38,717 nucleotides of DNA, taken from contig DBRK01000026.1 in NCBI GenBank assembly GCA_002306315.1, positions 1-38,717 on the forward strand. The letters run 5' to 3'. Source of the stretch: Patescibacteria group bacterium UBA1370 (GTDB lineage: Bacteria > Patescibacteriota > Microgenomatia > UBA1400 > PJMF01). Made by a program: the position numbers and the translations under genes. Under the pieces are notes generated by a model that did no database searches, had not been told where the DNA came from, and was given only the letters and a program-made list of their open reading frames with translations. Shown here one piece after another: positions 1 through 8,071 of the stretch (the first letter of the stretch is position 1; each line of letters opens with the position of its first letter).

Positions 1-65
1 CCGACTGAGAGTGACATGAGGTGTATTGTAGCAAACCTTCTTACTTTTCCTTGATTATCTCTCTG

Positions 66-81
66 TATAATTCCGTAGATA
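66..81 (+). promoter_or_regulatory. msrB promoter -10 box next to the start codon
   Basis: A perfect TATAAT lies at 66-71 and the chosen ATG is at 81. Initiation about seven bases after the box would leave a 5' UTR of about three bases, so the mRNA is probably near-leaderless. I see no Shine-Dalgarno site and no good -35 at the usual distance. Confidence 0.5.
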
Positions 82-470
82 TGCCTTACAACCCACTCAC
101 TCCCGAGGAAGAAAAGGTTCTCATCCATCAGGGCACAGAGCGGCCTTTCTCCGGTGAGTATGACGATTTTTACCAAGCAGGCACCTTTGTTTGCCGCCGC
201 TGCAACAATCCGCTTTTTTCCTCCCGGGCAAAATTCGATGCCGGCTGCGGTTGGCCGTCATTTGACGACCATTTCCCCGGCGCGGTTACAGAGCTTCTTG
301 ATGCAGACGGCCGGCGGACCGAAATCCGTTGCGCCAATTGCGGCGGTCACCTCGGACACGCTTTTCGAGGGGAACAGTTCACTGTTAAGGACACCCGCCA
401 CTGCGTCAACTCGCTTTCAATCAGATTTATTCCGGCGGATGCTGAGCTATCGCCGGTGATGAAAGAGTAA
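81..470 (+). CDS. msrB: Peptide-methionine (R)-S-oxide reductase MsrB
   Basis: Reduces methionine-R-sulfoxide in proteins, a cytosolic oxidative-repair enzyme. The 129-residue product has the MsrB single-domain length. Two CxxC zinc pairs are visible (C38/C41 and C84/C87), and the catalytic cysteine C108 sits in RHCVNSLSIRF, the MsrB signature. The frame is open back to 21, but the ATG at 81 is chosen because the family begins near this point and a TATAAT box ends ten bases before it. The gene stands alone and converges on the gene at 499-927, with a hairpin between them. MsrB is clear; the reductant partner is not in the window. Confidence 0.95.
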   Translation: MPYNPLTPEEEKVLIHQGTERPFSGEYDDFYQAGTFVCRRCNNPLFSSRAKFDAGCGWPSFDDHFPGAVTELLDADGRRTEIRCANCGGHLGHAFRGEQFTVKDTRHCVNSLSIRFIPADAELSPVMKE

Positions 471-490
471 AAGTCGCATGGCTATGCGAC
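469..490 (-). terminator. Hairpin terminator between converging genes
   Basis: Perfect 7-bp stem (473-479 with 484-490) and a 4-base loop. Read on the minus strand it is followed by TTTT, so it probably ends the transcript of the gene at 499-927. On the plus strand the tail is not T-rich, so termination of msrB there is less certain. Confidence 0.6.
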
Positions 491-498
491 GCCCAAAC

Positions 499-927
499 TT
501 AATTCTTCCGCAACCACCAATTGGTCACTGACTTGGCTGCTGCACCCGCCAGGAGAGCAATAATCAAAGCTGGATGAACTAGAGCTTCCCTACCCAGCAT
601 CTTAGCCTGCAAAATTTCATAAAAAAGCCAAATCACCAAAACCGCCACCATTGCCCAAGCAGCATTGCGCTCAGCTAGAGCTTCATGAAGGCGCTCGCGC
701 TCATCTTTGGGCAAAGTTACCATCAGCGGACCAATATCCAAGAGCACAAATACCGTCCAGCCCAGCACCAACCAAAAGCGGATGTCATCTGTTAAACCCG
801 GCAACACAGACACGAGCGCTGCCACCGCAATCATACCCAACACGTAGACCCAGCCATTTCTGGTCCGCGGCACTACTCCCCAGCCGCCATACTTTCGACG
901 CTTGAACCACTCTTTTTTGGCTAACAT
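499..927 (-). CDS. Small multi-pass membrane protein of unknown function
   Basis: I do not recognise this 142-residue protein with confidence. It starts with a basic stretch (KKEWFKRRKYGGWG) and has about four hydrophobic segments: roughly residues 26-44, 50-68, 89-107 and 116-133. Between the second and third lies a DERERLHEALAERNAAWA segment, a pattern resembling DUF2178-type membrane proteins, which is only a weak similarity. The frame is open to 975, but the ATG at 927 is preceded by a strong AGAGGAGG ribosome site, which fixes the start. It lies downstream of the secreted protein at 1021-1614 on the same strand, 93 bases apart. Confidence 0.7.
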   Translation of the reverse strand: MLAKKEWFKRRKYGGWGVVPRTRNGWVYVLGMIAVAALVSVLPGLTDDIRFWLVLGWTVFVLLDIGPLMVTLPKDERERLHEALAERNAAWAMVAVLVIWLFYEILQAKMLGREALVHPALIIALLAGAAAKSVTNWWLRKN

Positions 928-1020
928 AAATCCTCCTCTGAAAGCGAGTTTGTTAACAAAAGTTCTTGGCAACATTATGCGCTAGATTCAAGGAAAACTC
1001 CAGAATTTATCGAGGGAAAA

Positions 1021-1614
1021 TTATCTAAATAGTTCGCGGACCCACTCGGCAAAACGATCCCACACAGATTTAATTTCTTGACGTGATTCTTCAATAATGT
1101 CAGGTGCGCTGTTGGTGTCGGCTTCGATGGCCGCCTCGGCTTCGTCAAGAATTTGTTCAGTTTTTTCCGCAGCTTCATCTGCTTTCTCTTCTATCAGGGA
1201 TAATTGTGTGAGCTGGCTGTCCTCGAAGTCTTGAAATTCATCAGGATTATTTGCCCGCTCGAGCGGCTTGAGTTTCTCTTTGATCTTCCTGATCGGTTCC
1301 AACCGCTCTTCTACCCGTCTTTCCACATCCGCTTCAATCTCGCCTTCATCAATTTCATCAATAGTGTAAGACCGGTCCCGCAACACCCGGCCGTTTTCTT
1401 CACGATACTCACGGACGTAGGTTTTGCCATCGATGGTACTCCGCACTGTCTGACTGACGCTCACAGTGCTGGTGCCGCTGGATTTTATCTTGCTGTCTAC
1501 TGAAGACCGGATATTGGCTGTAAAATCATCATGACTAGCGCTGGCTGTCCCAGCCAACCAAACCAGAGCAACAACTACACCTATTGCCCCTCCCATCAGT
1601 GACCTATTTCTCAT
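1021..1614 (-). CDS. Secreted or membrane-anchored coiled-coil protein, unknown function
   Basis: The 197-residue product has an N-terminal signal-like segment (residues 8-26, ending TASAS) followed by a polar, highly charged body. Residues about 90-165 are rich in Glu, Lys, Ala and Leu with heptad-like spacing and probably form a coiled coil. The C-terminus (WDRFAEWVRELFR) is an amphipathic helix. No catalytic motif is visible. Export is inferred from the signal; it could equally be retained by an uncleaved anchor. An imperfect palindrome (CACTT...AAGTG, 1623-1640) lies just upstream of the start and might be an operator. Confidence 0.65.
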   Translation of the reverse strand: MRNRSLMGGAIGVVVALVWLAGTASASHDDFTANIRSSVDSKIKSSGTSTVSVSQTVRSTIDGKTYVREYREENGRVLRDRSYTIDEIDEGEIEADVERRVEERLEPIRKIKEKLKPLERANNPDEFQDFEDSQLTQLSLIEEKADEAAEKTEQILDEAEAAIEADTNSAPDIIEESRQEIKSVWDRFAEWVRELFR

Positions 1615-1702
1615 GATGAATCCACTTTAATTATTAAGTGAAAGAATTCAGATAAAAAAAAGCAAGAAAGCTGTAAAGTGTTAAGCGGGGTCGGACTAGC
1701 GA

Positions 1703-2749
1703 TTATCCCAGCAATCTCCGAAATGCCTGCGGAGTGATTATTTCCTGGCTTTCTGAATCCTTAAATGGCACAGCAATGCCTTTTTCCAAAGCCCAGCTGA
1801 GATTAGTGATTTCATGTGTCCCTCGAGGCGGCAGAGCCAACAACTGAGTCTCTGCTCCCATGAGGCGCATTTCATGCACTATCGCCACCAGTTCGCTTGG
1901 GAAACCAATGATAATACGGGTATTCTTGCCTAAAGAAGAGAAAAAACGGGTGAGGCGTTGAACGCGATCTAGCTTGCACTTATCTACTTCTACCCGGCCA
2001 TTGTTCTTAACAATGATTTTATCTGGAAGATGGATTTCATAATCATCAATATGGGCAGTTTCGAAAAGTCCCATCAAAGCAGCTACTTGCCCAGTTGGCA
2101 TACCACTGCCTGATGATTTCACTGCTATTGGTACTCCCCTTTCATGAAACTCCTGTTCTCCTTCTTCAGCCAAGAGCGATTCAAAACCAGAAACAAAAAA
2201 AGGCTCAACTAGTTCAACCGGAATACCCTCTTCCGTCAATTTGCAAAATGCTTCTTCATTCCAAACTCTTAAAACTCCAAATCTATCGACTGCCCTGATA
2301 CCCGATTTCTTCGGCATTTGATCAGGAACCCAGACAAGGATGCGTTCAAAAAAATCCAACCTTGGACTGCGGCAAATCAAAGCACCAAGTAAAGGAAATT
2401 CCTGAACTAAACTCCAGACCGAATATCTAATTCCTGTGCCTTGTCGTTCCGCTGCCTGTAACCGCATTTCCAATTCCAGATACAAGAGTACCTGCAGCAA
2501 CCAGGCGAAAAAACCATCCCGCATCTTTTCAGAATTCCTTCTGTATTCAGTAAAAAATCCTGTCTTGGTGGTCATAATCTGATGAAACCAACGGCCAGGA
2601 AGTGCAGCTGCATCAAGTATTTGCAAGTCTGCCTGTCCACTGCTTTTTTGAATTTTTTGCTGGAGAGCTATGGCAGCGGCCGGATTACCGTCACCAATGC
2701 CAGGTGTAGTAATTAGCTCTATGTTATGAGCATATTTCTCAGTGTGCAT
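1703..2749 (-). CDS. Possible GT-B fold glycosyltransferase-like protein
   Basis: 348 residues, soluble. The C-terminal third has the layout of MurG/MGDG-synthase-like GT-B enzymes: a hydrophobic strand (IIIGFPSELVAIVHEM), then a strand ending ALPPRGTHEITN and a short helix, the region that binds the nucleotide sugar in that fold. The middle carries IAVKSSGSGMP, similar to the glycine-rich loop of the family. The N-terminal TTPGIGDGNPAAAIAL segment is compatible with a first Rossmann half. The match is by pattern only. ATG at 2749 is preferred; a TTG at 2755 is in frame and closer to the promoter. It is divergent from the GT-C gene, which would suit a glycan role. Confidence 0.45.
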   Translation of the reverse strand: MHTEKYAHNIELITTPGIGDGNPAAAIALQQKIQKSSGQADLQILDAAALPGRWFHQIMTTKTGFFTEYRRNSEKMRDGFFAWLLQVLLYLELEMRLQAAERQGTGIRYSVWSLVQEFPLLGALICRSPRLDFFERILVWVPDQMPKKSGIRAVDRFGVLRVWNEEAFCKLTEEGIPVELVEPFFVSGFESLLAEEGEQEFHERGVPIAVKSSGSGMPTGQVAALMGLFETAHIDDYEIHLPDKIIVKNNGRVEVDKCKLDRVQRLTRFFSSLGKNTRIIIGFPSELVAIVHEMRLMGAETQLLALPPRGTHEITNLSWALEKGIAVPFKDSESQEIITPQAFRRLLG

Positions 2750-2763
2750 ACTCAAGAAGCTTA

Positions 2764-2846
2764 GTATAACCTATATTATGGCTGATACCTTTTTCTGGAT
2801 AACAAATTAAGCTGAACCGACAACCTTGGGCAGTATGTTTTACAAT
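2764..2846. promoter_or_regulatory. Divergent promoter pair
   Basis: Leftward: TATACT on the minus strand at 2764-2769, nine bases before an in-frame TTG (2755) and 15 before the ATG (2749). Rightward: TACAAT at 2841-2846, 12 bases before ATG 2858. Both predict 5' UTRs of only a few bases. Confidence 0.4.
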
Positions 2847-2857
2847 GAAACAGACGT

Positions 2858-4315
2858 ATGAAAATTGACCTCCTTAATAAGAAAAAGATCGTTATTCTGA
2901 CTTTATCGACTATTTTTCTGGCTGCACTAAGTTTCACCCGTTTTTATAATCTCGATCATACCGCCCGCTTTACCCAAGATGAATCGAGCGACTTACTGCG
3001 GATGCACCAATACTGGTCAGAAAAGCGGATAACATTAGTTGGCCCTATCTCCAATGACAACTCCAAGGTTTTTGGCTCACTAACTTATTACATGCTGATG
3101 CCATTTGCGGCAGCCTTTGGCTTTTCGCCGATTTCGCCAGTCTATGGAATGGCGTTCTGGGGAATAGTTGCCTCAGTGCTCTTTGTACTGCTGGTTCATT
3201 CACTTAACCCAAAATTGACTATTCTCGCAGCGATTATCTCTCTTATTTGGTACCCGTTGCTGGAAACCAGCCGCTGGGCTTGGAATCCCCATTTAGTTAT
3301 CTTCTGGCCTATTCTGGCTGCGGTGATTTTCCAAAAAAGGCAAAAAATTGGCCTGATGAGCTATTTTCTCACTGGTTTGTTTCTGGGGTTTCCCTTTCAT
3401 CATCACTACATAGCAGTTTTTGCGACCACGATATTTTTAGTCTTGATGGCACTGAAGGAGTTTTTGCAGGACAAAAAACTACAAGGAATATATTTGCTTT
3501 CCGGTTACGCCACTGCCTTTTTGCCTTTCCTGATTTTTGATTTGCGACATCCACCCGGGCTTTTTTTCACCCATTACTTGCTCTCTGGTAACACACCGCA
3601 CATGGAAAGATCGGTGGATATGGGTAGCTTTGCAACAAACTTAGCTAGAAATCTTCAAACTGCTGGAGAAACTTTGCTGCCCACTGGAAAAATGCTGTGG
3701 TTATTGTTCTTCTTGCTGGTATTGCTGCTGGCTTATCTTGATTTTAAGAAGAATAAAAGAAATCTCATCTGGTTGGCACCAGTAGTTTCCCAGTTATTTG
3801 GCGGAGTGCTTTTAAGTGAATTTCACACTCGCTACTTCCTGCCAGCGGTGGCTTTTTTTGCCGTTTGGCTTTTCCTCCCCCGAAAAGACCTTGCTCAAAA
3901 AGCAGCCCTATCCTGTTTGGTTCTAATAATCATTAGCTCAGCCCTAACTGTCAAAACCCAACTCACAACTACAAAAACACCTCCTGACATCTATACCCTC
4001 ACTCAAGCAGCCGAATACATTGCTGTCACTATCAAGGAAAATAACCTGAAAAACGCTAACATCGCCGCGATTAAAGCCAGAGATCCTTCGCCATTGGCCG
4101 AAAAATACCGCGATGTACTTAGGCTACATGACATCTCTACCCGCCAACCACCTGAGTATGATATCTCGGAACACCTGTTTGTAATCTCGGATCGAAGCCT
4201 TGAAGAAGTTTTATCTGATAAATCTTACGCCATTCTTGTCTTCAAATCTGGAAAATACATTGAAACTCACCAAATAGAGAACTCTAGCACAAAGGTCTAT
4301 TGGTTGAGCCGGTAA
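2858..4315 (+). CDS. GT-C family membrane glycosyltransferase (ArnT/PMT-like)
   Basis: 485 residues with an N-terminal membrane segment, then a soluble loop containing RFTQDESSDLLR. An acidic pair in the first extracytoplasmic loop is the GT-C/ArnT signature. Roughly nine to ten further hydrophobic segments run to about residue 370, followed by a soluble C-terminal domain of about 110 residues. Such enzymes move a sugar from a polyprenyl-phosphate carrier to an acceptor on the outer side of the membrane. Donor and acceptor cannot be read from sequence. The gene is monocistronic, starts almost at its -10 box, and converges on the phosphoribosyltransferase gene 13 bases downstream. Confidence 0.75.
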   Translation: MKIDLLNKKKIVILTLSTIFLAALSFTRFYNLDHTARFTQDESSDLLRMHQYWSEKRITLVGPISNDNSKVFGSLTYYMLMPFAAAFGFSPISPVYGMAFWGIVASVLFVLLVHSLNPKLTILAAIISLIWYPLLETSRWAWNPHLVIFWPILAAVIFQKRQKIGLMSYFLTGLFLGFPFHHHYIAVFATTIFLVLMALKEFLQDKKLQGIYLLSGYATAFLPFLIFDLRHPPGLFFTHYLLSGNTPHMERSVDMGSFATNLARNLQTAGETLLPTGKMLWLLFFLLVLLLAYLDFKKNKRNLIWLAPVVSQLFGGVLLSEFHTRYFLPAVAFFAVWLFLPRKDLAQKAALSCLVLIIISSALTVKTQLTTTKTPPDIYTLTQAAEYIAVTIKENNLKNANIAAIKARDPSPLAEKYRDVLRLHDISTRQPPEYDISEHLFVISDRSLEEVLSDKSYAILVFKSGKYIETHQIENSSTKVYWLSR

Positions 4316-4328
4316 ACTTCACCAGGTT

Positions 4329-4982
4329 TTACAAAACCCCAGACCGGACCTCATCGAGCATGCTCACCACCTGCTCATCGGATGTCTGCGGAAATGACCT
4401 ATACCAAGAGCCGACACCGTAGAATGGTTCCGGCATCCTCAAGCAAATCACCTCATCAACTTCGGATAGCACCTGCTGGCACGTGTCCTTGGCCCCCACC
4501 GGCGCTGCGACCACTACCCGGCGCGGGCGTTTTTGTTTGACTGCTTTGACGGCAGCCAACATGGTTGCACCTGTCGCCAAACCATCATCTACCAAAATCA
4601 CAGTTTTTCCCTGTAGACTCGGGATCTCCCTGCCTTCACGGTAGGTAGAAATCCGCCTTTCGAGCTCCAGTTGCTCTTTTGCCAATACTTGCGACCAATC
4701 CCGCTTGGGAATACGTTCTAACAGTTCTGCATTGGTGACTCGGGTGCCACCTTCGGCCAAGGCGCCAACTGCATATTCTTCGTGACCGGGGAATCCAAGC
4801 TTGCGGACTACCAACACATCTAGAGGAATCGCCAAGGTCTTCGCGATCTCGTAACCAACCGGCACTCCACCGCGCGGCAACGCCAGCACCACCGCTGCTT
4901 TTGGATCTACCGAAGCCGCTACTACCTTGGCAAGGCGCTTGCCTGCTTCCTGCCTATCCGCGAATTGCTTGACTTGTGGCAT
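4329..4982 (-). CDS. Phosphoribosyltransferase family protein (COG1926-like)
   Basis: 217 residues. The PRPP-binding loop VILVDDGLATGATM is intact and the N-terminal FADRQEAGKRLA and ALPRGGVPVGYEIAK blocks are typical of the free-standing PRTase family COG1926. Substrate is unknown; these proteins are generally annotated only as predicted phosphoribosyltransferases. The ATG at 4982 follows an AGGAAGG ribosome site; an upstream in-frame ATG at 4997 lies six bases after a TGTAAT box and could serve as a leaderless start, so the promoter and the ribosome site favour different starts. It converges on the GT-C gene. Confidence 0.8.
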   Translation of the reverse strand: MPQVKQFADRQEAGKRLAKVVAASVDPKAAVVLALPRGGVPVGYEIAKTLAIPLDVLVVRKLGFPGHEEYAVGALAEGGTRVTNAELLERIPKRDWSQVLAKEQLELERRISTYREGREIPSLQGKTVILVDDGLATGATMLAAVKAVKQKRPRRVVVAAPVGAKDTCQQVLSEVDEVICLRMPEPFYGVGSWYRSFPQTSDEQVVSMLDEVRSGVL

Positions 4983-5131
4983 AGAGTCCTTCCTCATGCC
5001 AAATTACATCAGGAAGTCTTGTTATTAAAATGAAAGGAAAGTAAGAGTTAGATGAGGCGCGGTTATGAATTATCGCCTCAGCGTGGTGTTTTCAAAGAAA
5101 GCGCAAAACCGTTTTCAGCCACAGGACTAGT

Positions 5132-5416
5132 TTATTTTTGATTGTCAGTTCTGGTAAACATCATTGCCCCCAACCCAGCCAGCAACACCAAAAAAACCGC
5201 TGTCAACAAAGCCAACAACACCGAACCGGCGAAGATAAAGGGAATATTAAAAATTCCCAAAAACCTGGCTGAAATGCCGCCGATGATCGCACCAAGCACT
5301 GCCAGGACAAACACTCCCCAGGGCTCAAAGACCCTGGCTTCGGGAACGATTAAAAAATGCAAGATGTAGCCGATTAAGATCCCAGCTACCGCGAATAAAA
5401 TCAACTCGATGATCAT
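5132..5416 (-). CDS. GlsB/YeaQ/YmgE-like small membrane protein
   Basis: 94 residues with three hydrophobic segments (about 2-20, 32-50 and 60-85) and a glycine-rich GAIIGGISARFLG stretch, matching the length and layout of the transglycosylase-associated family, which is linked to stress responses but has no proven activity. The open frame extends to 5635, but that would overlap the helicase gene by more than 100 bases; the ATG at 5416 with an upstream AAAGG is the sensible start. An exact 14-base palindrome (TTGAGCGTGCTCAA, about 5467-5480) lies between it and the helicase gene. Confidence 0.65.
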   Translation of the reverse strand: MIIELILFAVAGILIGYILHFLIVPEARVFEPWGVFVLAVLGAIIGGISARFLGIFNIPFIFAGSVLLALLTAVFLVLLAGLGAMMFTRTDNQK

Positions 5417-5528
5417 AGGGCCGAAACCTTTCTTTTCTACAAACTGGTATTCACTTAATGAAAGAACTTGAGCGTGCTCAAAACTGTGATATTCATTATT
5501 TCTAGATTTATCTGCAAATATTAGTCTA

Positions 5529-6698
5529 TTAACCAAGAATATACAACTCCTCTTCTGCTCTGGTGACCGCGGTATAAAGCCAACGCCGCCACATGGCGTC
5601 ATCCATTTGTTTAAACCTCTCCTCAAATAAGACAACTTTTTTTGCCTGGCTGCCCTGGGCTTTATGGACAGTCAGGGCATATCCAAAATCAAAAAGATCC
5701 CCCGCCAAAGTTTTTGCCCGCTGCTGAGAAAAGTTCCTGGGGTTAGCTGCATTAAATTGCTCTACCGAAATTAAACCTTTAAACACACCCGTACTTTCCT
5801 CGAACTCAATCTCGGCAAAATACCATTCTGGGCTGTCTTTTTGCAAAGAATTAACCTCTCCAATCATACCGTTGTATATGTTTTTTTTATGATTATTGCG
5901 CAAACATATTACTCTGTCGCCGGGTTGAGGTTCCGGTTCTTCAAAACCCAAAGTTGTTCTGACAAAATTATTCAGCCGCACCCGCGTGCTGTTGTAACCA
6001 CACAAAATTAATATCTCCGCAGTGAAATTCCGCAACAGCCGCTCCACCACCTCCTGTGAATCATAGTCATCGCGAGCCAGCTTCTCGATACCTTCTCCAT
6101 ACCTGCCTACCGGTATCTCGCCATTCTCCCGAGCCAACATTGACAGTTGAATAATTGGGTTGCCTTCTGCCTGGCGGTGAATTTTTTCCAGTTTTAGGTG
6201 CGGTTTTTCTACCAGATTGAAGTTGCCATGAATCGGCGGCAGCTGGCCATGGTCGCCAACGGCAATTATCGGCACTCCGTATGCCTTCAAATCCTGCCAG
6301 ATGATGTAATCCACCATTGATGCCTCATCAATGATTATTAAGTCGTAATCTAGGCTTTTCTTGCGGTCCCAGCCGATAATTTCCTGGCTGTCGCTCAGGA
6401 TTGGCGAATAAATCAGGGAATGAATGGTGCCGGTGAAGTCTTCTGGGAACACCACCTTGGCCTTTTCCAGAGCATTTTTTAATACTCGCGCTGCTTTGCC
6501 GGTAAAACTGACAAAAGCCACCCGCTTTTTGGGCATAGCCTTGCGTAAGTGGCTGCGGAAGGCAGCCAAGGAAGTGGTTTTGCCCGTGCCGGCATAGCCG
6601 CCGACGGTAATATAGTGTTCGGTGCTGCTCTTGTATTTCAGCCATTGCCAGAGGGCGTTTAATACCTGGCGCTGATCAGGAGAAAGATCAAAATTCAT
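5529..6698 (-). CDS. RecD/Dda-like SF1B DNA helicase
   Basis: 389 residues. Walker A GGYAGTGKTT (33-42), Walker B IIIDEASMVD (121-130), motif III-like GDHGQLPP (148-155), and the C-terminal UvrD-like ALTVHKAQGSQ and YTAVTRAEEELYIL blocks give a full superfamily 1 helicase core. The size, the single compact core and the DEAS box resemble Dda/RecD2-type enzymes without extra N-terminal domains. It probably moves 5'-3' on single-stranded DNA in repair or replication restart; there is no RecBC partner here. A TGGTACAAT extended -10 ends ten bases before the ATG, so the transcript is nearly leaderless. Confidence 0.85.
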   Translation of the reverse strand: MNFDLSPDQRQVLNALWQWLKYKSSTEHYITVGGYAGTGKTTSLAAFRSHLRKAMPKKRVAFVSFTGKAARVLKNALEKAKVVFPEDFTGTIHSLIYSPILSDSQEIIGWDRKKSLDYDLIIIDEASMVDYIIWQDLKAYGVPIIAVGDHGQLPPIHGNFNLVEKPHLKLEKIHRQAEGNPIIQLSMLARENGEIPVGRYGEGIEKLARDDYDSQEVVERLLRNFTAEILILCGYNSTRVRLNNFVRTTLGFEEPEPQPGDRVICLRNNHKKNIYNGMIGEVNSLQKDSPEWYFAEIEFEESTGVFKGLISVEQFNAANPRNFSQQRAKTLAGDLFDFGYALTVHKAQGSQAKKVVLFEERFKQMDDAMWRRWLYTAVTRAEEELYILG

Positions 6699-6707
6699 CT
6701 CACCAGC

Positions 6708-6716
6708 ATTGTACCA
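6708..6716 (-). promoter_or_regulatory. Helicase gene extended -10 promoter
   Basis: On the minus strand TGGTACAAT (TACAAT at 6708-6713, TG two bases further upstream) precedes ATG 6698 by ten bases. The transcript would begin two or three bases before the start codon. Confidence 0.45.
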
Positions 6717-6845
6717 GACTAAAATTGCCTTATTTTATATCTTGCTATCTTTCCCGGTTTACAGAGAGGGGTATTTATTTCCGCATTTTTACCGCATTAT
6801 TAGCGCAACGCCTGGAAAATAAGCTAGCTAAGTAATGAAAAATAA

Positions 6846-6874
6846 TTTACTTTTGGATTTTTTCGTGATAGAGT
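6846..6874 (+). promoter_or_regulatory. Lipoprotein gene promoter
   Basis: TTTACT (6846-6851) and TAGAGT (6869-6874) are separated by exactly 17 bases and the -10 is extended by TG at 6866-6867. Predicted start is near 6881, giving a leader of about 69 bases. Upstream, at 6781-6802, is an 11-base direct repeat (CCGCATTTTTA then CCGCATTATTA). Confidence 0.45.
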
Positions 6875-6888
6875 GAGTCCAAGTAATC

Positions 6889-6945
6889 AGGCAGCCTTTA
6901 ACCTGGAAAACAGGGTTCTTAACAGTTACGCTGCCTCAGGAAAGA
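6889..6945 (+). promoter_or_regulatory. Structured 5' leader of the lipoprotein gene
   Basis: A perfect 7-bp outer stem pairs AGGCAGC (6889-6895) with GCTGCCT (6930-6936) and encloses an inner hairpin (AACCTG 6900-6905 with CAGG(G)TT 6911-6917, loop GAAA). The ribosome site AGGAAAG (6938-6944) begins right after the outer stem, so folding could affect initiation. It matches no riboswitch class that I recognise. Confidence 0.4.
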
Positions 6946-6949
6946 TCTT

Positions 6950-7594
6950 ATGGCCTTGCAAAAACCTTTGGCCCTAACCTTCTCCGTTCTTGCAGGTTCA
7001 CTGCTGTTGAGCTCCTGCACTTTCAATAACCCTTTCGAAAACACTGCTTCACAAGAGTCAGAATCAGCTGTGACTAGTGATGCTGGCGCTACTACCCTAA
7101 GCAAAGCTTTGGAATCTGGAAAACCAGTGCGCTGTCAAGTCACTGACAAAGAAACTGGCAATATTACTCATTACATTGCCAAGAACGGCAATATGAGGAT
7201 TTCCAGCACTGATGATTCCGGTATGCGCACTCATGTACTGATGGTCGGTACAACCCAATACATCTGGACTGAAGGCAGCCCCGAAGGCATGATGTATTCC
7301 ATCAACCCTGAGGACATGACCGAGCTGGCAGAACAGTACATTAATGTTGATGCACCTGAAGTTCCAGATAATCAAGAGGAAACTCAATCGGCACCTGAGG
7401 TTGACTTTAACTGTCAAGAAACTGACATCAGTGATAATGAGTTTGAATTGCCCGCCAACGTCACCTTCAATGACGTCTTTGCCGGTATGAACAATCCGGC
7501 AACCGGCAACGATGATGGCGACGGCATGCCCTCCGCTGAGGAGTTGAAAGCATTTGAAGAAATGATCAACAGTTCGGGAACACCCAGAGAGTAA
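6950..7594 (+). CDS. Exported lipoprotein of unknown function
   Basis: 214 residues. The signal peptide ends in the lipobox LLSSC, with the lipidated cysteine at C23, so it should be anchored on the outer face of the cytoplasmic membrane. The mature part starts with a Ser/Glu/Thr-rich linker, then a region with alternating short strands (about 60-125) and two cysteines (C59 and C153) that may pair. Near the C-terminus, residues 187-198 (NDDGDGMPSAEE) fit an EF-hand-type calcium loop apart from Asn at position 1, followed by a short helix. The start has a good AGGAAAG ribosome site. Function is unknown. Confidence 0.75.
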   Translation: MALQKPLALTFSVLAGSLLLSSCTFNNPFENTASQESESAVTSDAGATTLSKALESGKPVRCQVTDKETGNITHYIAKNGNMRISSTDDSGMRTHVLMVGTTQYIWTEGSPEGMMYSINPEDMTELAEQYINVDAPEVPDNQEETQSAPEVDFNCQETDISDNEFELPANVTFNDVFAGMNNPATGNDDGDGMPSAEELKAFEEMINSSGTPRE

Positions 7595-7614
7595 TTTAAT
7601 CTCTCTCGGTTTTA
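7586..7614 (+). terminator. Probable terminator of the lipoprotein gene
   Basis: AGAGAG (7586-7591) pairs with CTCTCT (7601-7606), and TTTT follows at 7610-7613. The stem overlaps the stop codon. It is short and AU-rich in the loop, so its strength is uncertain. Confidence 0.35.
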
Positions 7615-7992
7615 CTTACCCTGAGCCTTAGCCTTGACGCGGTTCAGCAAGGAATACATTTTGTCGTAGTCTGTCATGCCCGCCCAGTTAATGGCTGTGT
7701 TTGCTGAGGCAGAATCATTATTTGTTGGCGCAACCGACGGAATCGTGTCCAAGGCGGAATTCATCCCCGCTGCCTCGGTTGGCGGCTCATAACTTGCCAC
7801 GGGGTCGATGGCGTCAGCGTTTCCAAAATTCTCAGTAACAGCCGGCTCAGCCTGAGGCTGAGCTGATTCAAGGTTCGGATCAATTTGTTGCTCGGCAATG
7901 GCTTTTCTGACTTCCTCACGAATGTATGCCTGCAGCTCTTGACCGAATTTTGCCAAAATTTCCTGTAATTGCGGTGATAAATCACTATTCAT
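7612..7992 (-). CDS. Small acidic low-complexity protein, unknown function
   Basis: 126 residues. The first 45 or so form a predicted helix (SPQLQEILAKFGQELQAYIREEVRKAIAEQQ), followed by a Pro/Ala/Ser/Asn-rich disordered stretch and a C-terminal helix (MTDYDKMYSLLNRVKAKAQGK). No family recognised. The ATG at 7992 has an AAAGG ribosome site; the frame is open to 8004. An inverted repeat (GTTCTA at 8012-8017 with TAGAAC at 8025-8030), followed on the minus strand by TTTTT, sits in its leader and may partly terminate the cysS transcript. Its helix-plus-disorder design resembles the proteins at 9575-10480 and 28646-29209. Confidence 0.55.
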   Translation of the reverse strand: MNSDLSPQLQEILAKFGQELQAYIREEVRKAIAEQQIDPNLESAQPQAEPAVTENFGNADAIDPVASYEPPTEAAGMNSALDTIPSVAPTNNDSASANTAINWAGMTDYDKMYSLLNRVKAKAQGK

Positions 7993-8071
7993 ACAACCTT
8001 TCAAAAACCTGGTTCTATTCAGTGTAGAACATTTAAAAGATGAGATTCAAGTGCTGAAGTGATAGTTGCAC

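Noticed and set aside
4321..4340. GGTTTT/AAAACC hairpin as a terminator between the GT-C and phosphoribosyltransferase genes
   Set aside because: It has an AT-rich stem, a two-base loop, no T-run on either strand, and overlaps a stop codon.
5132..5635. Full 167-residue open frame for the GlsB-like protein
   Set aside because: It would overlap the helicase gene by over 100 bases, and its upstream residues are not membrane-like; the ATG at 5416 gives the family length.
6781..6802. CRISPR-like or iteron repeats
   Set aside because: There are only two adjoining 11-base copies, with no spacers and no associated genes.
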